DNA from: Acidobacteriota bacterium
Lineage (GTDB): Bacteria > Acidobacteriota > Aminicenantia > UBA2199
Length of the DNA: 53,112 nt
Reading direction: 5' to 3'
Assembly: GCA_018897435.1 (NCBI GenBank)
Contig: JAHIKI010000065.1
Span: 1-53,112, forward strand
Part shown: piece by piece, positions 25,150 to 33,023 of the stretch
Position numbering within the stretch: position 1 is the first letter of the stretch
Layout of the letters: the number at the start of each line of letters is the position of its first letter
Notes under the pieces: generated by a model
Databases searched by the model: none
What the model was told of the DNA's origin: nothing
What the model saw: only the letters and a program-made list of their open reading frames with translations
Translations under genes and position numbers: made by a program

Positions 25150-25904
25150 ACCAGGCAGCCAAGTTCTCCATTCGCGCTTTCCATGTCCACTACGGCCAGC
25201 TCAGCGCCCTACGTGGCCTGGATCTGGAAATCCGAGCCAACGAAATATTCACCGTCATCGGGCCGGCCAATTCGGGCAAAACCACTTTTCTCCATTCCCT
25301 GAATCGATTGATCGACCTGGTCCCGGTCAGCCGCTGCCAGGGAGAGATCAGGCTGGACGGAGTCGACATCCGCCGCGGCCTGGAAATCGAGGCCCTGCGC
25401 CGCAAGGTCGGCATTGTCTTTGCACTGCCGCTGCCTCTGCCCATTTCCATTTTTGAAAACGTGGTCTATGGCCTGCGCATGCAGGGCATACGCGACCCGC
25501 GGCGCTTGAACGACGCGGTAGAAAGAAGCTTACGCGAATCGTATCTGTGGGAGGAAGTGAAAGACCGTTTGCGCACCCCGGCCATGAACCTTTCCGGCGG
25601 CCAGCAGCAGCGCCTGTGCATGGCCAGGATCCTGGCCGGCCAACCCGATGTGTTGCTGTTCGATGAGCCCACCTCTGGGCTGGACCCGATTTCCACGGCC
25701 CGGATCGAGGAGACGATGCTGATCTTAAAAGAAAAATACACTATCGTATTGGTGACCAACAATGTGTCCCAGGCGGCCCGGGTGGGGGACCGCACCGCTT
25801 TCTTCCTGATGGGCGATATGATCGAAGTGAGCGATACAGGCAAGATGTTCACCACGCCGGCCGACCAGCGCACCAGCGACTACATAACCGGCAAGTTTGG
25901 CTGA
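25143..25904 (+). CDS. PstB-family ATPase with degenerate Q- and H-loops (PstB1)
   Basis: The 253-aa PstB-family ATPase has selective motif loss. Present: A-loop Tyr17, Walker A GPANSGKTT (40-48, an unusual but valid GxxxxGKT), an intact signature LSGGQ (150-154), Walker B VLLFDEP with catalytic Glu175, and the D-loop SGLD. Lost: the Q-loop Gln is Ala94 (VFALPLPLP instead of VFQxPNPFP), and the H-loop His is Asn206 (VTNNVSQAAR instead of [10 protein letters not shown]). The next gene encodes a second PstB whose only defect is the signature. In an ABC dimer each ATP site combines Walker/Q/H of one subunit with the signature of the other. A PstB1-PstB2 heterodimer would therefore have one complete and one defective site. 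Confidence 0.9.
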   Translation: MVDQAAKFSIRAFHVHYGQLSALRGLDLEIRANEIFTVIGPANSGKTTFLHSLNRLIDLVPVSRCQGEIRLDGVDIRRGLEIEALRRKVGIVFALPLPLPISIFENVVYGLRMQGIRDPRRLNDAVERSLRESYLWEEVKDRLRTPAMNLSGGQQQRLCMARILAGQPDVLLFDEPTSGLDPISTARIEETMLILKEKYTIVLVTNNVSQAARVGDRTAFFLMGDMIEVSDTGKMFTTPADQRTSDYITGKFG

Positions 25905-25905
25905 C

Positions 25906-26664
25906 ATGAGCGAAATCAGCATTGAAACCCGAGGTTTGAATCTTTTTTACGGTGATTTCCAGGCCCTGATCGGGATTGATCTGCAAATACCCGCCCGCCA
26001 AGTGACCGCCCTGATCGGACCCAGCGGCTGCGGCAAGAGCACCCTGCTGCGGGTGTTCAACCGCATGAACGACTTGATCGAAGGCGTGCGCGTCAGCGGC
26101 CAGGTCATTATCGACGGCCAGGACATATTCGCTCCCGGCATCGACCTGCTTTCATTGCGTGAGAAGGTCGGCATGGTCTTCCAGCGGCCCAACCCGTTTC
26201 CCTTGACGGTGTATGAGAACATCGTCTTCGGCTTGTCGGTGCACCGCCTGGCCCGGCGCAGCGAGTATGGCGACATCGTCGAACAGGCCCTGCGCAGCGT
26301 GCTGCTCTGGGACGATTTGAAAGACCGGCTGCAGCAGTCGGCATTGAAGCTGTCGCTGGAACAGCAGCAGCGCCTGTGCATCGCCAGGGTGCTGCCTTTG
26401 AAACCGCAGATCCTGCTCATGGACGAACCCTGCTCCGCTTTGGATCCCTTCGCCACCATGCATATCGAAGAGCTAATGCAAGAACTAAAAAAAGAGTATA
26501 CCATCGTCATCGTCACACACAACATGCAGCAGGCCGGGCGAGCTTCAGACCGCACCGGATTCCTGTATCTTGGCAAACTGATCGAATTTGACGAAACCGT
26601 GAAAATATTTACCAAACCGGCGCAGACCATGACCGAAAATTATATCAGCGGCCGCTTTGGCTGA
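25906..26664 (+). CDS. PstB-family ATPase with degenerate signature motif (PstB2)
   Basis: The 252-aa PstB-family ATPase retains Walker [10 protein letters not shown] (38-46), Q-loop Gln93 in VFQRPNPFP, Walker B ILLMDEP with Glu174, D-loop SALD and H-loop His205 ([10 protein letters not shown]). Its signature motif is LSLEQ (149-153) instead of LSGGQ: both glycines that contact the ATP gamma-phosphate of the partner site are replaced. As a homodimer it should hydrolyse ATP poorly; paired with PstB1, which has the intact signature, it completes a canonical site. ATG 25906 lies one base after the pstB1 stop. It is followed by phoU1. Confidence 0.9.
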   Translation: MSEISIETRGLNLFYGDFQALIGIDLQIPARQVTALIGPSGCGKSTLLRVFNRMNDLIEGVRVSGQVIIDGQDIFAPGIDLLSLREKVGMVFQRPNPFPLTVYENIVFGLSVHRLARRSEYGDIVEQALRSVLLWDDLKDRLQQSALKLSLEQQQRLCIARVLPLKPQILLMDEPCSALDPFATMHIEELMQELKKEYTIVIVTHNMQQAGRASDRTGFLYLGKLIEFDETVKIFTKPAQTMTENYISGRFG

Positions 26665-26678
26665 TCAGGAGGTACCAA

Positions 26679-27338
26679 ATGCCCGTTCATCTTCAGAAAG
26701 AAATCGAGAAACTGAAAAAGCAGATTGTGCTGCTGGCCGGCAGCGTTGAAAAACGAGTGGCCGATGCGGTCAAATCCATTGACCAGCGTGACGCGCAGTT
26801 GGCCCAACTGATCAAGGATACGGATCAGATCATCGATCAAACCGAAATTGAGGTCGAAGAGGAATGTTTGAAAATTCTTGCCCTGTACCAGCCGGTGGCC
26901 ATGGACTTGCGTTTCATCATCGCAGTGCTCAAGATCAACAGCGACCTGGAGCGCATCGGCGACGAAGCGGTCAACATCGCCGGCCGCTCTCTGAATATCA
27001 ATGCGTATCCCAAGATTGAAATCAACTTCGACCTGAAAACTCTGGCTAGCAATGTCATGGCCATGCTTAAGCGCAGCCTGGATGCGCTGGTCAATATGGA
27101 TGCGTCCATGGCCCACTCCGTCATCGACTCAGACGACGAAATCGACGAAACGGTGCGGATGCTTTTCCAGCAGGTGAAAGACGAGGTTCGCCACCAGCCG
27201 GAGAAAATCGACTACGTTGTCGAGTATATGCGCATCAACCGCCACCTGGAGCGTATTGCCGACCACGCCACCAACATCGCTGAGGATATTATCTACATGA
27301 TCGAGGGCAAGATCGTTCGCCACAATTATGAAAAATAG
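26679..27338 (+). CDS. phoU: Phosphate signalling regulator PhoU, first copy
   Basis: The 219-aa all-helical protein has two PhoU three-helix repeats. Each has the metal-binding helix pattern: ERIGDEAVNIAG (repeat 1) and ERIADHATNIAEDI (repeat 2). PhoU connects Pst activity to the PhoR kinase. AGGAGG lies before the ATG, 14 bp after pstB2. It is followed by phoB-phoR. Confidence 0.94.
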   Translation: MPVHLQKEIEKLKKQIVLLAGSVEKRVADAVKSIDQRDAQLAQLIKDTDQIIDQTEIEVEEECLKILALYQPVAMDLRFIIAVLKINSDLERIGDEAVNIAGRSLNINAYPKIEINFDLKTLASNVMAMLKRSLDALVNMDASMAHSVIDSDDEIDETVRMLFQQVKDEVRHQPEKIDYVVEYMRINRHLERIADHATNIAEDIIYMIEGKIVRHNYEK

Positions 27339-27416
27339 TTTTCCAGGCCGCGCAGATGATCTGTTTTTCTTGTTTTGTTAGCATGGGCAAACACTCATAA
27401 TCCGGAGGGCACATTG

Positions 27417-28121
27417 TTGGAAACCACAAACGTCATCAAACCAGTGCTTTTTGCCGTTGACGATGAAGCGGACATCCTCGAGCTCATTGCCATCCACGCG
27501 CAGAAAGCGGGTTTTCGCATCAAAACGTTCAGCAAAGCCGAGCCCTTGCTGAAGGCGCTGACTGCAGAGATTCCCGACCTGCTCATCCTTGACCTGATGC
27601 TGCCCGACATCGACGGACTGGAGATATGCAAGCGCTTGAAAAAAGACGAACGCACCGCCGGCATTCCGATCCTGATCCTGACCGCCAAGGGCGACGAAAC
27701 CGATGTGGTGCTGGGGCTGGAGCTGGGCGCCGACGATTATATGGTCAAACCGTTTTCGCCTAAAGAGCTGGTGGCCCGTATTCACGCCATCTTGCGCCGC
27801 CCGAAAGTCACTGCCGCCGAAACCGGCAGCAAATGGAAAATTGGGGATATCCTGGAAATTGACGAGCGGCAGCACGCCGTCTGGGTTGCCGGTCGCAAGC
27901 TCGAGATCACAGCGACCGAGTTCGCCATCCTGAAAGTGCTGGTCCGGAATCCGGGTTGGGTCTTTTCCCGCGAGCAACTTCTGGACAAAGTATGGGGCGA
28001 TGACAAGGCTTCCCTCGACCGCACCATCGATGTGCACGTCAAGAACCTGCGCGACAAGCTCGGGGAAGCCGGGCGCTTGATCAGAAGCGTGCGCGGCGTG
28101 GGCTATAAGTTGGAACCATGA
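27417..28121 (+). CDS. phoB: Phosphate regulon response regulator, OmpR/PhoB type
   Basis: The protein (about 234 aa) has a receiver domain with acidic pair DDE near the N-terminus, phospho-acceptor Asp59 (LLILDLMLPD), the Thr in LILTAKG and Lys in YMVKPFSP. A winged-helix DNA-binding domain follows (about 135-230) with the recognition helix in TIDVHVKNLRDKL and the RSVRGVGYKL wing. The start is a TTG: GGAGGG at 27404-27409 is followed by two adjacent in-frame TTG codons (27414, 27417), and no ATG fits. Longer in-frame readings to 27375 do not look like a receiver domain. A CATAAT at 27396-27401 could be a -10 box. It overlaps phoR by four bases. Confidence 0.92.
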   Translation: METTNVIKPVLFAVDDEADILELIAIHAQKAGFRIKTFSKAEPLLKALTAEIPDLLILDLMLPDIDGLEICKRLKKDERTAGIPILILTAKGDETDVVLGLELGADDYMVKPFSPKELVARIHAILRRPKVTAAETGSKWKIGDILEIDERQHAVWVAGRKLEITATEFAILKVLVRNPGWVFSREQLLDKVWGDDKASLDRTIDVHVKNLRDKLGEAGRLIRSVRGVGYKLEP

Positions 28122-29854
28122 AGAAATCGATTTTTTTAGAAACATTCTTCAGCTACCTGTTGATCATAGTGCTGGTGGTTTTGCTGGTTTTTCTGTTTTC
28201 AGCAAACATCATCAGGGCCCAATACGTGGACAGCGTGCAACGCAGTCTTGGCCAGCTGGCCGCGGCGCTGCGGCAAAATTTCGTCCCGCTGCTGGTCGCG
28301 CAGGATGACGCATCACTGGGCAAACTGGTCAGAGAGCTGGAAAAAGAAATAGACGTCCGTATAACCGTGATCGCGGTGGATGGTCGGGTACTGGCCGATT
28401 CGCAAGGCGATCGGCGGCAAATGGAAAACCATGCCGACCGGCCGGAATTCATCCTGGCCATGCAGGGCAAGCCTGCCCAGTTCTCGCGGGTGAGTTCGAC
28501 CCTGCACCGGGCCATGCTCTACCAAGCCGTTCCCATCCGCGACAACGGCCGCACCATCGCCGTGCTGCGGCTAAGCCAGTTCGTAAGCGAAATCGACCGA
28601 ATGCTTATCCCCACCCGTAGGAAAATCATCACCCTGCTGGCTGTGCTGTTGGCCTTGGCGCTGGGAGTGGCCTTCTTGTATGCCAGGTATTTGACCGAAC
28701 CGATCAAGCGCCTGACCCTGGCCGCCCACCAGGTAGCCGTCGGAGATTTCAGCCCGCGGGTCAGAGTGAATCGCCGCGATGAATTGCGGCAACTGGCCGA
28801 CGCATTTAACCAAATGGTCGAACAGCAGAAAATGCTGTTGGAGTCGGTCCAACGCCAGCAGCTGGAGCTGGAAACCATCCTGGCTTCTATCGGGGAAGGG
28901 TTGCTGGTGCTGGATCGCGACGGACGCATCATTCTAGCCAACCAAAGCTTTAAAAAGATCTGCCGGCAGCCGGAATGCCAGGGGCGTCTTTATTGGGAGA
29001 TACTGCGCGATTCACGCTTGAACGACCTGATCAAGCGGTCTCTTGAGCAGCGAGAGGATACCCGTGGGGAACTGGATATCAACGACTGCGTCTATCTGGT
29101 TCATGTCAGCCCTCTGGCGCAGGAAAGGCCGCTCATCGTTACCTTCAGCGACGTCAGCGAGTACAAGCGCTTGGAAAAGATCAAGCGCGATTTCGTCAGC
29201 AACCTATCGCATGAGCTGCGTACTCCTTTGACCGCGATCAAGGGATTCGTCGAAACGTTGGCCGAGGAAAGCTCCATCCAGAACCATAATTACCTGGAGA
29301 TCATCAACCGCCACACCGAACGAATGGTGAACATGGTCAAGAACCTGCTGACCCTCGCGGAGATGGAAGAACCGCGGATGCGTTTGGAGAAGAAACGCAT
29401 CGACCTGCTGCAGCTGGCCGAAAATGTCGCCGTGATTTTCGCCGCTCGATGCCGCGCAAAGAATATTCATCTGGAAGTGACCGCCAGCCCCGGTTTGCCC
29501 GCATTTTTCGGTGATCCGTTCCGGTTGGAACAGCTGTTCATCAACCTGGTGGACAACGCCGTCAAATATACCGAACGGGGTAAGATTGCCGTGTCCCTGG
29601 CCGGCCGGGAGAGGGGAATCGAGATCCGTGTCAAGGACACGGGCCCCGGCATTGCCGCCGAGCACTTGCCGCGAATTTTTGAACGCTTTTACGTGGTCGA
29701 TCCTTCGCGTTCGCGCGAGCAGGGCGGCACCGGCCTCGGCCTGGCCATCGCCAAGCACATCGTGCTGCTGCATGACGGCCGCATCGAAGCGTTCAGCCAG
29801 CCCGACCAGGGCACCGAATTCATCATCATTCTGCCTCTGGTCCCTGAAGCCTGA
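28118..29854 (+). CDS. phoR: Phosphate-sensing histidine kinase PhoR
   Basis: The 578-aa membrane kinase has TM1 at about 9-30, a periplasmic or extracytoplasmic region of about 130 residues, and TM2 at about 168-190. A HAMP linker follows (about 190-240), then a PAS domain (about 245-350). The phospho-acceptor His is His365 in NLSHELRTP, and the HATPase domain has NLVDNAVKYTERG (N box) and GGTGLGLAIAKHIV (G boxes). Many PhoR proteins lack a large extracytoplasmic domain, so this is the longer form. It is translationally coupled to phoB and sits between the two pst operons. Confidence 0.93.
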   Translation: MKKSIFLETFFSYLLIIVLVVLLVFLFSANIIRAQYVDSVQRSLGQLAAALRQNFVPLLVAQDDASLGKLVRELEKEIDVRITVIAVDGRVLADSQGDRRQMENHADRPEFILAMQGKPAQFSRVSSTLHRAMLYQAVPIRDNGRTIAVLRLSQFVSEIDRMLIPTRRKIITLLAVLLALALGVAFLYARYLTEPIKRLTLAAHQVAVGDFSPRVRVNRRDELRQLADAFNQMVEQQKMLLESVQRQQLELETILASIGEGLLVLDRDGRIILANQSFKKICRQPECQGRLYWEILRDSRLNDLIKRSLEQREDTRGELDINDCVYLVHVSPLAQERPLIVTFSDVSEYKRLEKIKRDFVSNLSHELRTPLTAIKGFVETLAEESSIQNHNYLEIINRHTERMVNMVKNLLTLAEMEEPRMRLEKKRIDLLQLAENVAVIFAARCRAKNIHLEVTASPGLPAFFGDPFRLEQLFINLVDNAVKYTERGKIAVSLAGRERGIEIRVKDTGPGIAAEHLPRIFERFYVVDPSRSREQGGTGLGLAIAKHIVLLHDGRIEAFSQPDQGTEFIIILPLVPEA

Positions 29855-29928
29855 TCCTTTTTCTTTCCATCCACCCGGCCACGCTCTTAAAAGAAAGGTA
29901 TTTTCTTGTCAACAGTAAAATAAATTTA

Positions 29929-29982
29929 TTAACCCAAAATTAACAAATTATTTATTTCTCCTTAATCATCGCCGACGACAAT
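29929..29982 (+). promoter_or_regulatory. Predicted Pho box and promoter of porin-pstS2 operon
   Basis: Four direct repeats occur on an exact 11-bp period: TTAACC (29929), TTAACA (29940), TTTATT (29951), TTAATC (29962). The spacing and the TTAACA word resemble PhoP/PhoB operators, where a dimer binds direct repeats 11 bp apart. A -10-like GACAAT (29977-29982) follows 9 bp after the last repeat. There is no separate -35 box, as expected for activator-dependent promoters. An SD TGGAGG precedes the porin ATG. The stretch 29855-29928 shows nothing else. Confidence 0.7.
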
Positions 29983-30017
29983 GCGAATGGAAATTAAAAT
30001 TTTTTCTGGAGGAAAAA

Positions 30018-31028
30018 ATGAAACGATTGATTCTCTTAACCCTGCTGGCCCTGTTCGTTCCGAGCACTGTAAAGCTGCCCGCCGCCATCTCAGCCTATGC
30101 TTTCGGCGACTACTACTTCGTGCTCAAACAGCACAATGAGGCCCTGAAAGATCAGAACGGCCTCTGGCTGCGCCGCGTCTACATTACCTACGATTCCGAC
30201 ATCTCCGACAAGCTAAAAGCGCGGGCCCGGCTGGAACTCAGCAGCGCTGGCAATTTCAGCACTTCGGCGACCACCCTCACTCCTGTCCTGAAGGACGCCT
30301 ACATCGCCTACCAGTTCGCCCCCCTGCACAAACTGACCCTTGGCATCCAGGACAGCCTGTCTTTCTCCAACATCGAGAAGTTCTACGGTTACCGCCACCT
30401 CGAAAAAACCCCGTTCGACCTGTACAAGGTCCGTTCCTCGCGCGATTTCGCCCTTTGCCTCAGCGGCGCTTTCGATGCCGCCAAGAAGTTCAACTACAGC
30501 GTGCAGTACGGCAACTACTCGGGCAACAAGAGCGAGGCCGACAAGTACAAGCAGGTGGGTGCCCGCTTATTCGTCAACGTCACCCCGGAACTGCTGATCG
30601 AGGTGAACGGCGACATCAGCACCGTGTCGGCCGTCAAGAAATCCTATGTCTATCAAATGTTCGCCGGCTACAAGGGCGACTGGGGCCGCGTGGGCGCAGG
30701 CTACGGCCGCGAGACCGTCCAGGAAGACGGCAAGGATGACGCCAATTTCGGTCTGTTCTCGGCCTTTGTCGTGATCAAGCTCGGCAACAAGTTTGAAGCC
30801 GTGGCCCGCTATGACATGAGCGCCGATCCGCAGCTCCACGGCCAGGGCGACTACCTGCTCATCGAAAAGGGCTACAAGACCGACCTGTTCATTCTCGGCC
30901 TGGCCTGGAACATCCACCCCAAGTTCCAGATCATGCCCAACCTGAAGATGGTGTCCTACAAGGAAAACATGGGAGTCAAGCCGGGAAGCGACACCTACTT
31001 CAATGTCACGTTCTATTACCAGTTTTAA
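30018..31028 (+). CDS. Outer-membrane beta-barrel porin, probable phosphate porin
   Basis: The 336-aa protein has a signal peptide (about 1-25) followed by alternating amphipathic strands, with many Tyr/Phe girdle residues. It ends in FNVTFYYQF, a C-terminal Phe typical of proteins inserted by the BAM machinery. It resembles phosphate-selective porins (OprP/OprO type) in overall style. The location directly upstream of pstS2 and the Pho box before it support phosphate or phosphate-ester uptake; the selectivity itself cannot be read. TGGAGG lies before the ATG. Confidence 0.82.
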   Translation: MKRLILLTLLALFVPSTVKLPAAISAYAFGDYYFVLKQHNEALKDQNGLWLRRVYITYDSDISDKLKARARLELSSAGNFSTSATTLTPVLKDAYIAYQFAPLHKLTLGIQDSLSFSNIEKFYGYRHLEKTPFDLYKVRSSRDFALCLSGAFDAAKKFNYSVQYGNYSGNKSEADKYKQVGARLFVNVTPELLIEVNGDISTVSAVKKSYVYQMFAGYKGDWGRVGAGYGRETVQEDGKDDANFGLFSAFVVIKLGNKFEAVARYDMSADPQLHGQGDYLLIEKGYKTDLFILGLAWNIHPKFQIMPNLKMVSYKENMGVKPGSDTYFNVTFYYQF

Positions 31029-31041
31029 AAAAGGAGGAAAA

Positions 31042-31863
31042 ATGAAAATATTCAAAACATTGCTCATCATCGCCCTGGCTGCCGGATTCCTGGGCGCCGC
31101 CGAAGCCAACAAGATCGTGGTCGACGGCTCCACCACCGTGGGCCCCATTGCCAAGGCCTTTGCCGAATACTATATGAAGCTCAACCCGGGCGTCAACATC
31201 ACCGTATCGGAATCCGGTTCCGGCAACGGCGCCAAGAGCCTGGTCAACCAGTCCTGCCAGGTTGCCACCATGTCGCGGCTGCTGAAGCTGAACGAGTTCG
31301 AAGCTGCTGTGCACTCCGAGATCCTGCCCGTGGTTCACGTCGTGGCCCTGGACGGCATCGCCATGATCGTCCATCCCGGCAATCCCATCAGCAAACTGAC
31401 CTTGAACCAGGTGAAGGACATCTATCTCGGCAAGGTCAAGAACTGGAACCAGCTCGGCGGTCCCAACGTCCCCATCGTCATCATCTCGCGCGACACCAAC
31501 AGCGGCACCTACGAGACCTTCGAGGGCAAGGTGATGAAAGGCGACAAGATCGCCAAAAATTGCGAGTACGTCGGCTCCAATGGTGCCATCCGCCAGCGGG
31601 TGCAGAGCACGCCGGCGGCCATCGGCTATGTGGGCATCGGCTTCATCGACAGCACCGTCAAGGCCTTGCCGATCGACGGCATCATGCCCAGTCTGGAAAC
31701 GGTCAAGAACGGCAGCTACCCCATCGCCCGCCCCCTGTACATGGTGACCAACGATTATCCGAAAATGGGATCTCACCTCTATCGCTTTGTCACCCTCTAC
31801 CTGTCCAAGAAAGGGCAGGCCATAATCGAAGAGATCGGCTTCATCCCGGTCACCAGTTATTGA
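31042..31863 (+). CDS. pstS: Phosphate-binding protein PstS, second copy
   Basis: The 273-aa periplasmic phosphate receptor has a cleavable signal peptide (about 1-22, ending GAAEA) and no lipobox. Binding loops include VVDGSTTVGPIAKAF, SESGSGNGAKSL, TMSRLLK and SRDTNSGTYETFE. AAGGAGG lies just before ATG 31042, 13 bp after the porin stop. It is therefore probably a freely diffusing receptor, whereas PstS1 is membrane-anchored. Confidence 0.94.
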   Translation: MKIFKTLLIIALAAGFLGAAEANKIVVDGSTTVGPIAKAFAEYYMKLNPGVNITVSESGSGNGAKSLVNQSCQVATMSRLLKLNEFEAAVHSEILPVVHVVALDGIAMIVHPGNPISKLTLNQVKDIYLGKVKNWNQLGGPNVPIVIISRDTNSGTYETFEGKVMKGDKIAKNCEYVGSNGAIRQRVQSTPAAIGYVGIGFIDSTVKALPIDGIMPSLETVKNGSYPIARPLYMVTNDYPKMGSHLYRFVTLYLSKKGQAIIEEIGFIPVTSY

Positions 31864-31906
31864 TGTTCCGCCGTAGCCAGTGAAAACTTCCCGGCAAAAT
31901 CTGATC

Positions 31907-33022
31907 ATGAGTGATGCGGTCAGCCGCCTGCGGCGGCTGACCGCCCTCATTTTAAAGGGTTTCCTGCTGCTGGGCACGGCCCTTTCGCTGGTAACCGTGC
32001 TGCTGATCATCGCCTATATCACCCGCGACGCATTGCCTTTTTTCAAGCTGCGCGGTCCGGGAGAACTCTTCACCAGCACCGCCTGGTATCCTAGCGGCCA
32101 TCCGCCCGAATTCGGCGCCCTGGCCATCCTCGTCGGCAGCGGCCTGGTCACTCTCGGCTCCATCCTGGTGGCCGTGCCCCTGGGCATCGCCGCCGCCATC
32201 GCCCTGAGCGATATCCTGCCCTACCGCCTGCGCCAAACCGTCAAGCCCGTCATCGAGATCCTGGCCGCCATTCCTTCCGTGGCCTATGGCTTCTTCGCCC
32301 TGGTGATCTTCGCGCCGCTGCTGCAGAACCGCGGTGGCTCGCTGCTGGCTATCGCGCTCTGGCTGATCGCCCTGCCCCTGGGATTGCTCCTGATTTTCGT
32401 GGTCACGGATGCGGCCACGCGCTCCATCCGCGCGGACGTGGCCCTGACCGCCCGACTGATCCTCGCCGCCGTACTGGCCGTGATCCTGGTCCGCGGACTG
32501 CTGGCGCTCTCGGCCAAGCTGACCTTGCTGCGCATCGCCAGCGGCACCAATGCCCTGAACGTCTCCATCATCCTGGGCATCATGGCCCTGCCCACCATCA
32601 TCAGCGTCGCCGAAGATTCGCTGCAGGCGGCGGGCCGCGAGCTGCGCGAGGGCAGCTACGCCCTGGGCGCCACCCGGGCCGAGACCCTGTTCAAGGTGGT
32701 CATCCCGGCCGCGGGCAGCGGCATCATCGCCGCCGTCATCCTGGGCGTGATGCGCGCCGTGGGCGAGACCATGGTGGTATGGATGGCCTCGGGCAACGCC
32801 GCCCAGATCCCCAGCCCCTGGTTCAATTTCCTGAGCCCGGTGCGCACCCTGACCGCCACCATCGCCGGCGACATGGGCGAGGCCGACCAGGTGACCGGCT
32901 CCGGCCGCTACCACGTCCTGTTCGCCCTGGCCTTGTGCCTGCTGCTGACCTCGTTCGTCGCCAATTTGGCCAGCGAATGGGTCCTGCGCCGCCAGCAGCG
33001 CAAGCTGGGAGGATTGAAATAG
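31907..33022 (+). CDS. pstC: Phosphate ABC transporter permease PstC, enlarged form
   Basis: The protein has about 371 aa (380 if it begins at GTG 31880); neither start has a clear ribosome binding site. The core permease features are present: EILAAIPSVAYGFFAL, GIMALPTIISVAEDSL and the coupling loop REGSYALGATRAETLFKV. Compared with PstC1 it carries about 60 extra residues between the FFALVIFAPLLQ and GIMALPTI segments. These contain one or two added hydrophobic helices (LLAIALWLIALPLGLLLIFV, then LILAAVLAVILVRGLLAL). Length and insertion match the enlargement of its partner PstA2. Confidence 0.9.
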   Translation: MSDAVSRLRRLTALILKGFLLLGTALSLVTVLLIIAYITRDALPFFKLRGPGELFTSTAWYPSGHPPEFGALAILVGSGLVTLGSILVAVPLGIAAAIALSDILPYRLRQTVKPVIEILAAIPSVAYGFFALVIFAPLLQNRGGSLLAIALWLIALPLGLLLIFVVTDAATRSIRADVALTARLILAAVLAVILVRGLLALSAKLTLLRIASGTNALNVSIILGIMALPTIISVAEDSLQAAGRELREGSYALGATRAETLFKVVIPAAGSGIIAAVILGVMRAVGETMVVWMASGNAAQIPSPWFNFLSPVRTLTATIAGDMGEADQVTGSGRYHVLFALALCLLLTSFVANLASEWVLRRQQRKLGGLK

Positions 33023-33023
33023 C

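Noticed and set aside
25260..25290. Walker A of PstB1 (GPANSGKTT) as a destroyed ATP site
   Set aside because: It still fits GxxxxGK[ST], so nucleotide binding is expected; only the Q- and H-loop changes are counted as losses.
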